This document shows, one piece after another, positions 59,395 through 64,000 of a stretch of 64,000 nucleotides of DNA. The stretch is from an uncultured Microbacterium sp. (lineage in GTDB: Bacteria; Actinomycetota; Actinomycetes; Actinomycetales; Microbacteriaceae): assembly GCF_945952435.1 (NCBI RefSeq), contig NZ_CAMFHZ010000005.1, forward strand, positions 62,001 to 126,000. Reading direction: 5' to 3'. A program made the position numbers and the translations under genes. Numbering within the stretch: position 1 is the stretch's first letter; each line of letters opens with the position of its first letter. Below the pieces are notes generated by a model. It had not been told where the DNA came from, ran no database searches, and worked only from the letters and a program-made list of their open reading frames with translations.

Positions 59395-60753
59395 TCAGCC
59401 GATCACGTCGAAGTCGGCCCCGAGCGCGGTGAGCTTGTCGAGGAACTTCTCGTAGCCACGGCTCAGGATGTCGATGCCCGACACCCGCGACTCTCCGCTC
59501 GCCGTGAGCGCCGCGATGACGTGGCTGTAGCCGCCGCGCAGGTCCGGCACGACGATGTCCGCGCCGTGCAGCGGGGTCGGGCCCGTGATGACGGCGGCCT
59601 GCTCCAGCTCGCGTCGCGCCACCCTGCGCGGCCCGTCCTGCAGCCCGTGCGGGTGCACGACGATGTCGGCGCCCATCTTCACGAGAGCCTGGGTGAAGCC
59701 CATCCGGTTCTCGTACACGGTCTCGTGCACGACCGAGCGGCCATGCGCCTGGGTGAGGGCGACGACGAGCGGCTGCTGCCAGTCCGTCATGAACCCCGGG
59801 TGCACGTCGGTCTCGACGATCACGGGCTTCAGCTCGCCCTCCCGGCGGAAGAGGATGCCGTCCTCCTGCACGTCGAACCAGCCGCCCGCCTTGCGGAAGA
59901 CGTTCAGGAACGTGAGCATCTCCTGCTGCTTCGCGCCCCCGACGAAGATCTCCCCGTCGGTCGCGAGCGCCGCGGACGCCCACGACGCCGCCTCGTTGCG
60001 GTCGAAGATCGAGCGGTGGTCGTAGCCGCGCAGCCGGTCCACGCCCTCGATGAGGATCACGCGGTTGGGCTCGTAGGAGATGATCGCGCCCATCTTCTGC
60101 AGGACGGCGATGAGGTCCATGATCTCGGGCTCGATCGCGGCATTGCGCAGCTCGGTCTGCCCCTTGGCGCGGACCGCGGTGAGCAGCACCTGCTCCGTCG
60201 CGCCCACGCTCGGGTACGGCAGGTGGATGTTCGCGCCCTTGAGGCCGTGCGGGGCGGAGAGCCGGATGCCGCTGGGCAGCTTCTCGACGATCGCGCCGAA
60301 CTTGCGCAGCGCGTCGAGATGGAAGTCGATCGGGCGGTCGCCGATGCGGCAGCCGCCGAGGTCGGGGATGAACGCCTGACCGAGACGATGCAGCAGAGGG
60401 CCGCAGAACAGGATCGGGATCCGCGACGCGCCCGCATGGGCGTCGATCTCCTCGAAGTGGGCGGACTCCACATCGCTGGGGTCGAACACGAGCGCTCCGG
60501 GCTCGTCGCCCTCGGTCACCCGCACGCCGTGCACCTCGAGCAGGGAACGCACCACCGCGACGTCGGAGAGATCCGGCACGTCCCGCAGAGTGCTCGCCGT
60601 CTCACCGAGCAGGGTCGCGACCATCGCCTTGGTCGCGAGGTTCTTTGCGCCCTTCACGTCCACCCGCCCGCGCAGGGGCCTTCCGCCGCGGATCGCCAGG
60701 ACGTCTCCGGTCAGGGTGGTCCCTGGCTTGGTGTCGTGCAGCGGTGTCGTCAT
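59395..60753 (-). CDS. murA: UDP-N-acetylglucosamine 1-carboxyvinyltransferase
   Basis: First committed step of peptidoglycan synthesis, 452 residues. Lys37-Asn38 in VKGAKNLATK bind substrate and the catalytic Cys135 is in LGGCRIGDRPIDFH, so the enzyme should be fosfomycin-sensitive by family knowledge. The C-terminal half repeats the EPSP-synthase fold (DLRGGYSHVIAALTASG). plsC starts one base after its stop. Confidence 0.95.
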   Translation of the reverse strand: MTTPLHDTKPGTTLTGDVLAIRGGRPLRGRVDVKGAKNLATKAMVATLLGETASTLRDVPDLSDVAVVRSLLEVHGVRVTEGDEPGALVFDPSDVESAHFEEIDAHAGASRIPILFCGPLLHRLGQAFIPDLGGCRIGDRPIDFHLDALRKFGAIVEKLPSGIRLSAPHGLKGANIHLPYPSVGATEQVLLTAVRAKGQTELRNAAIEPEIMDLIAVLQKMGAIISYEPNRVILIEGVDRLRGYDHRSIFDRNEAASWASAALATDGEIFVGGAKQQEMLTFLNVFRKAGGWFDVQEDGILFRREGELKPVIVETDVHPGFMTDWQQPLVVALTQAHGRSVVHETVYENRMGFTQALVKMGADIVVHPHGLQDGPRRVARRELEQAAVITGPTPLHGADIVVPDLRGGYSHVIAALTASGESRVSGIDILSRGYEKFLDKLTALGADFDVIG

Positions 60754-60831
60754 TCGCAGGGCCTCTTCTTCTGGACGGTTGCGCGGCCGGAGCCGCAGGG
60801 CGGGTTGCCCGGGCTCACGGCCGCGACCGGT

Positions 60832-61464
60832 TCAGCGAACAGGAAGGGTCCGTGGCCGCCACGACTCGCGACGGGCCTCGAACTGCGCGATCTTGTCTTC
60901 GTTGCGCAGGGTGAGCCCGATGTCATCGAGCCCTTCGAGGAGCCGCCATCTAGTGTAATCGTCGATCCCGATGGCGGTCTGGAAGACGGGCTCCGCCGCT
61001 TCCGATCCGTCCCCGTCGACGGCGCCCACGGTGGCGACGCGAGCCTCCAGGTCGACCGTGATCTCACGGCCCGGGTGCTCTTCGATGAGGCCCCAGATCG
61101 TCTCGATGTCGCTCTCGTCGACGGTGGCCGCGACGAGCCCCTGCTTGCCCGAGTTGCCGCGGAAGATGTCGGCGAAACGCGGGCTCAGCACGACGCGGAA
61201 ACCGTAGTCGCGCAGCGCCCAGACGGCGTGCTCGCGGCTCGATCCGGTGCCGAAGTCGGGGCCTGCGACGAGGACGGAGGCGTTCCGGTAGGGCTCCTGG
61301 TTGAGCACGAACGAGGGATCCTGCCGCCAGCCGTGGAAGAGCGCGTCCTCGAAGCCGGTCTTCGTGACGCGCTTGAGGAAGACCGCCGGGATGATCTGGT
61401 CGGTGTCGACATTGGAGCGCTTCAACGGCGCCGCGACACCGGTGTGGGTCGTGAACTTCTCCAT
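60832..61464 (-). CDS. leuD: 3-isopropylmalate dehydratase small subunit
   Basis: Swivel subunit of isopropylmalate isomerase in leucine synthesis, 210 residues, with [21 protein letters not shown] near the N terminus and the substrate loop [22 protein letters not shown] at 61464 has GAGAGG 7 nt upstream; GTG at 61470 would overlap the leuC stop but is badly spaced. It forms one unit with leuC. Confidence 0.96.
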   Translation of the reverse strand: MEKFTTHTGVAAPLKRSNVDTDQIIPAVFLKRVTKTGFEDALFHGWRQDPSFVLNQEPYRNASVLVAGPDFGTGSSREHAVWALRDYGFRVVLSPRFADIFRGNSGKQGLVAATVDESDIETIWGLIEEHPGREITVDLEARVATVGAVDGDGSEAAEPVFQTAIGIDDYTRWRLLEGLDDIGLTLRNEDKIAQFEARRESWRPRTLPVR

Positions 61465-61466
61465 GA

Positions 61467-62930
61467 TCACACCTCTCCGTTCAGGTCGCTCGGGCTGGAC
61501 AGGTCGCTCGGGCTGGACAGGTCACTCGGGCTGGAAAGCGTGCCGCGCACGGCCGTCGCCGCGGCGACGAGCGGCGACACGAGATGCGTGCGCCCTCCCT
61601 TGCCCTGACGCCCCTCGAAGTTGCGGTTCGACGTCGAGGCGCAACGCTCCCCCGGGGCGAGCTGATCGGGGTTCATGCCCAGGCACATCGAGCAGCCGGC
61701 GAAACGCCATTCCGCGCCGAAGTCGGTGAAGACCTTGTCCAGTCCCTCGGCCTCGGCCTCCAGCCGCACCCGGGCGGATCCTGGCACCACCATGACACGC
61801 ACGCCGTCCGCCTTCTTCTTGCCCTGCACGATCGACGCGAAGGCCCGCAGATCCTCGATCCGGCTGTTCGTGCACGAGCCCATGAACACCGCGTCGACCT
61901 TTACGTCCTTGAGCGGGGTGCCCGGCGTCAGGTCCATGTACTCCAGCGCGCGCTCGGCGGCGCTGCGCTCGTTCGGGTCCGCGATCTCGGCCGGATCCGG
62001 CACGGCGGAGGACAGCGAACTGCCCTGGCCGGGGTTGGTTCCCCAGGTCACGAAGGGCTCCAGCGTGTCCGCGTCGATGAACACCTCCGCGTCGAACACG
62101 GCTCCCTCGTCGGTCGGGAGCGTGCGCCAGTAGGCGACGGCGTCCTCCCAGTCCTGCCCTTCGGGGGCGTGCGGCCTGCCCTGCACGTAGGCGAAGGTGG
62201 TCTCGTCCGGGGCCACCATTCCGGCCCTGGCACCGGCCTCGATCGACATGTTGCAGATCGTCATGCGACCCTCCATCGAGAGCGCGCGGATGGCGCTGCC
62301 GCGGAATTCGAGCACGTACCCCTGTCCTCCGCCGGTGCCGATCTTGGCGATCACCGCGAGGATGATGTCCTTCGCGGTCACCCCGGGGCGCAGCGTGCCC
62401 TCGACCGTGATCGCCATGGTCTTGAACGGCTTGAGCGGCAGCGTCTGCGTGGCCATGACGTGTTCGACCTCGCTCGTGCCGATACCGAAGGCCATCGCCC
62501 CGAACGCGCCGTGCGTGGAGGTGTGCGAGTCGCCGCAGACGACCGTGATCCCCGGCATGGTCAGGCCGAGCTGCGGGCCGACGACGTGCACGATGCCCTG
62601 CTCCGCATCGCCCAGGGAGTGCAACCGCACGCCGAACTCCTGCGCGTTGCGGCGCAGCGTCTCGATCTGCGTGCGGCTGGTCAGGTCGGCGATCGGCTTG
62701 TCGATCGCCAGCGTCGGGGTGTTGTGGTCCTCGGTCGCGATCGTCAGATCGAGGCGGCGCAGCGGCCTGCCCTCGGCCCGCAGGCCGTCGAAGGCCTGCG
62801 GGCTGGTGACCTCGTGGACGAGGTGCAGGTCGATGTAGATGAGGTCGGGCTCGCCGTTCTCACCCTTCACCACGAGGTGATCGTCCCAGACCTTCTCGGC
62901 CAGCGTCCGGGGGGTTCGGTCGTTCGTCAT
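61467..62930 (-). CDS. leuC: 3-isopropylmalate dehydratase large subunit
   Basis: Aconitase-type subunit with a [4Fe-4S] cluster, 487 residues. Cluster cysteines are C353 (GSCTNSR), C413 and C416 (CSMC). [19 protein letters not shown] near 133 is the family signature. The last 22 residues are not part of the fold: a hexapeptide SSPSDL repeated three times, encoded by an 18-bp tandem repeat. AGGAGAAG lies 6 nt before the ATG. Expression is probably set by the leucine leader upstream. Confidence 0.96.
   Translation of the reverse strand: MTNDRTPRTLAEKVWDDHLVVKGENGEPDLIYIDLHLVHEVTSPQAFDGLRAEGRPLRRLDLTIATEDHNTPTLAIDKPIADLTSRTQIETLRRNAQEFGVRLHSLGDAEQGIVHVVGPQLGLTMPGITVVCGDSHTSTHGAFGAMAFGIGTSEVEHVMATQTLPLKPFKTMAITVEGTLRPGVTAKDIILAVIAKIGTGGGQGYVLEFRGSAIRALSMEGRMTICNMSIEAGARAGMVAPDETTFAYVQGRPHAPEGQDWEDAVAYWRTLPTDEGAVFDAEVFIDADTLEPFVTWGTNPGQGSSLSSAVPDPAEIADPNERSAAERALEYMDLTPGTPLKDVKVDAVFMGSCTNSRIEDLRAFASIVQGKKKADGVRVMVVPGSARVRLEAEAEGLDKVFTDFGAEWRFAGCSMCLGMNPDQLAPGERCASTSNRNFEGRQGKGGRTHLVSPLVAAATAVRGTLSSPSDLSSPSDLSSPSDLNGEV
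61483..61536. repeat. 18-bp tandem repeat, three copies, at the end of leuC
   Basis: Units at 61483-61500, 61501-61518 and 61519-61536. The first two are identical (AGGTCGCTCGGGCTGGAC on the plus strand) and the third differs at two bases. Being a multiple of three, it can expand or contract without a frameshift. Confidence 0.95.
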
Positions 62931-62985
62931 GCGCGCTTCTCCTGGTTGATGATGCGGCCGTGCCCCATCAGCACAGGGCGAGACA

Positions 62986-63023
62986 CCGCGGCGAGGGAGG
63001 CCTAGATCGAGGTCCCGCCGCGG
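62986..63023 (-). promoter_or_regulatory. leuCD attenuator hairpin
   Basis: CCGCGGCG within the leader peptide codons (63023-63016 in mRNA order) pairs perfectly with CGCCGCGG (62993-62986) beyond its stop. The 5' arm would be covered by a ribosome in or past the Leu codons, so stalling could change folding. A second, weaker hairpin (GTGC/GCAC core) follows toward leuC. Confidence 0.5.
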
Positions 63024-63049
63024 CTGCTAAGGAGAAGCACCGCCTGCAT
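63002..63049 (-). CDS. leuL: Leucine leader peptide of leuCD
   Basis: A 15-residue [18 protein letters not shown], with three consecutive Leu codons (CTT CTC CTT), 71 nt upstream of leuC. This is the classical form of a ribosome-mediated attenuator. TAAACT lies 7 nt before the ATG, so translation probably begins on a leaderless end. Confidence 0.75.
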   Translation of the reverse strand: MQAVLLLSSRGGTSI

Positions 63050-63056
63050 GCGCACG

Positions 63057-63062
63057 AGTTTA
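63057..63062 (-). promoter_or_regulatory. -10 element of the leuL-leuC-leuD transcript
   Basis: TAAACT on the minus strand, 7 nt before the leader ATG. It is the best -10 match in the leuC-metabolic-gene divergent region (62931-63222). No convincing -35 is seen 16-18 nt upstream (GGGACTCC region). Confidence 0.55.
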
Positions 63063-63222
63063 CCCGCGCCGTGGGTGGGAGTCCCCCACCCCCCTTCGCG
63101 CGGATCCGCGGACGCATCCCTCCCGCACGAACCGCGGCCCATGACGCCCGGTTACCTCTCGCCTCCGTCACCAGCGCGCGCCGTGGCACGCTGAACGTCC
63201 ACGCTCACCCGAGAGGCACCGC

Positions 63223-64000
63223 ATGTCCATCGATACCGCCCGCTTCGCCACCCGGGCGGTGCACGCCGCGCGGAGCCAGCCCTCCGCGCCGCCCCGTGCG
63301 ACGCCGATCTACCTGACGGCCGGCTTCGAGTTCGACGACTTCGACCACGCCGCCGACCACTTCGGCACCGGGAACGGATTCGGGTACACCCGCACGGGGA
63401 ACCCGACGGTGCGCGCCGTGGAGCGGCAGCTCGCGGCACTCGAGTCGGGCGCGGACGCGCTGCTCGTGGCGACCGGCCAGGCGGCCGTTGCCACGGCGCT
63501 GCTCACGGTCGCGGGCGCCGGCGACCACATCGTGTCCTCGGCGCACATCTACGAGGGCAGCCGGGGGCTGCTCGTCGACAACCTCGCACGCCTGGGGATC
63601 GAGACGACGTTCGTCGAGGACATCGCGGATCCGGACGCGTGGCGGGCCGCGATCCGTCCGTCCACGCGCGCGCTGTTCGCGGAGTCGATCGCCAACGCCC
63701 GCAACGACGTCCTCGACGTGTCGGCGATCGCCGCCGTGGCCGATGCGGCGGCGATCCCGCTCATCGTCGACAACACCCTCGCGACGCCCTCCCTGCTGCG
63801 TCCGCTCGAGCACGGCGCCGCGATCGTGGTGCACTCCGCATCCAAGTTCCTCGCCGGTCACGGCTCGGTCCTCGGTGGGGTCGTCGTCGACGACGGCCGC
63901 TTCGATCCCGCGCTGGCAGGCCACAACGCGCCTCACCTCGTGCTCCCTGCGCGCGGCGGCGGTCCGAGCGTCGCGGCGCGCCACGGAGGACTCGCCCGGA
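63223..64000 (+). CDS. Cys/Met-metabolism PLP enzyme, probably O-acetylhomoserine sulfhydrylase (3' end outside the window)
   Basis: The first 259 residues of a gamma-family PLP enzyme. The tyrosine/arginine phosphate site is FGYTRTGNPTVRAVE near 53, VATGQAAVATAL near 82, the ring Asp in IVDNTLATP near 183, and the Schiff-base Lys208 in VHSASKFLAGHGS. IANARNDVLDVSAIA and the long family-style start favour O-acetylhomoserine sulfhydrylase (metY) over cystathionine gamma-synthase. GAGAGG lies 6 nt before the ATG. It diverges from leuCD. Confidence 0.85.
   Translation, partial: MSIDTARFATRAVHAARSQPSAPPRATPIYLTAGFEFDDFDHAADHFGTGNGFGYTRTGNPTVRAVERQLAALESGADALLVATGQAAVATALLTVAGAGDHIVSSAHIYEGSRGLLVDNLARLGIETTFVEDIADPDAWRAAIRPSTRALFAESIANARNDVLDVSAIAAVADAAAIPLIVDNTLATPSLLRPLEHGAAIVVHSASKFLAGHGSVLGGVVVDDGRFDPALAGHNAPHLVLPARGGGPSVAARHGGLAR

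Noticed and set aside
63149..63156. GGTTACCT upstream of the PLP-enzyme gene, resembling the flagellar -35 block
   Set aside because: No CGATA-type -10 follows at 16-17 nt, and the gene is unrelated to motility.
1..64000. Search for tRNA, rRNA, CRISPR arrays, IS elements, prophage genes and att-like repeats
   Set aside because: No spaced direct repeats, transposase or integrase motifs, or cloverleaf-like sequences were seen by eye. A tRNA scan would be needed to exclude a missed tRNA.
1..64000. High frequency of GATCC/GGATC-type words
   Set aside because: They occur in genes and gaps alike and seem a general property of this genome, so single GGATC words were not taken as signals; only those within conserved stems or leaders were used.

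Overview
The window reads as a chromosomal segment of a high-GC Gram-positive actinobacterium, most likely Microbacteriaceae (Microbacterium-like). The basis is uniformly high GC with GC-rich third codon positions, the actinobacterial gene order leuCD-murA-plsC-gpsA-ddl-DUF3515-thiL-rsmD-recG-coaD-yceD-rpmF-rnc-mutM-smc-ftsY-ffh-rpsP, and many genes with a -10 hexamer only 6-7 nt before the start codon (leaderless mRNA). No rRNA, tRNA, CRISPR array, transposase or prophage gene was found.

Layout. 1-11.8 kb: the end of a ribosomal/KH operon (khpA, rpsP), a glutamate-cysteine-ligase-like enzyme, a glycerol operon (SorC-type regulator, glpD-glpF-glpK), ffh, a TetR regulator divergent from lipB-lipA, and an acidic protein of unknown function. 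11.8-16.4 kb: ftsY and smc. 16.4-18.6 kb: a promoter with a 30-residue leader ORF and hairpins upstream of a small helical protein and a tandem GNAT acetyltransferase, then an HU-like protein. 18.8-45.5 kb: one 27-kb flagellar cluster, all on the minus strand. 45.7-48.2 kb: an FtsX-type ABC exporter and a small unknown protein. 48.2-60.8 kb: DNA repair, RNA, CoA, thiamine, glycerophospholipid and cell-wall genes. 60.8-64 kb: leuCD with a leucine leader peptide, and the start of a Met/Cys-metabolism PLP enzyme.

The flagellar cluster has the export gate (FliPQR, FlhAB, FliO), ATPase complex (FliHIJ), MS and C rings (FliF, FliG, FliM, FliN), stator (MotAB), rod (FliE, FlgB, FlgC), hook (FlgD, FlgE, FliK), junctions and cap (FlgK, FlgL, FliD), filament (FliC), chaperones (FlgN, FliS, a FliT-like protein), and regulators (a FliA/WhiG-type sigma, FlbD, CsrA, FliW). 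Five copies of one promoter motif, GTTAC(C)-N16/17-CGATAGTC in consensus, precede fliC, flgB, flbD-motAB, fliP and flgN; the local sigma factor is the natural candidate to read them.

The most interesting signal is post-transcriptional. The 5' leaders of flgB and fliP are homologous over about 84 nt. Each has two adjacent 15-nt elements that can fold as a 4-bp stem with a 7-nt loop containing GGA, followed by a third GGA in the Shine-Dalgarno region. The fliC leader has its own GGA-loop hairpin and a repeated ACCACGGA, one copy overlapping the ribosome site. Since csrA and fliW are in the same cluster, this suggests a CsrA-FliW circuit acting on early (export gate, rod) operons as well as flagellin. 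This is inference from sequence and is untested.
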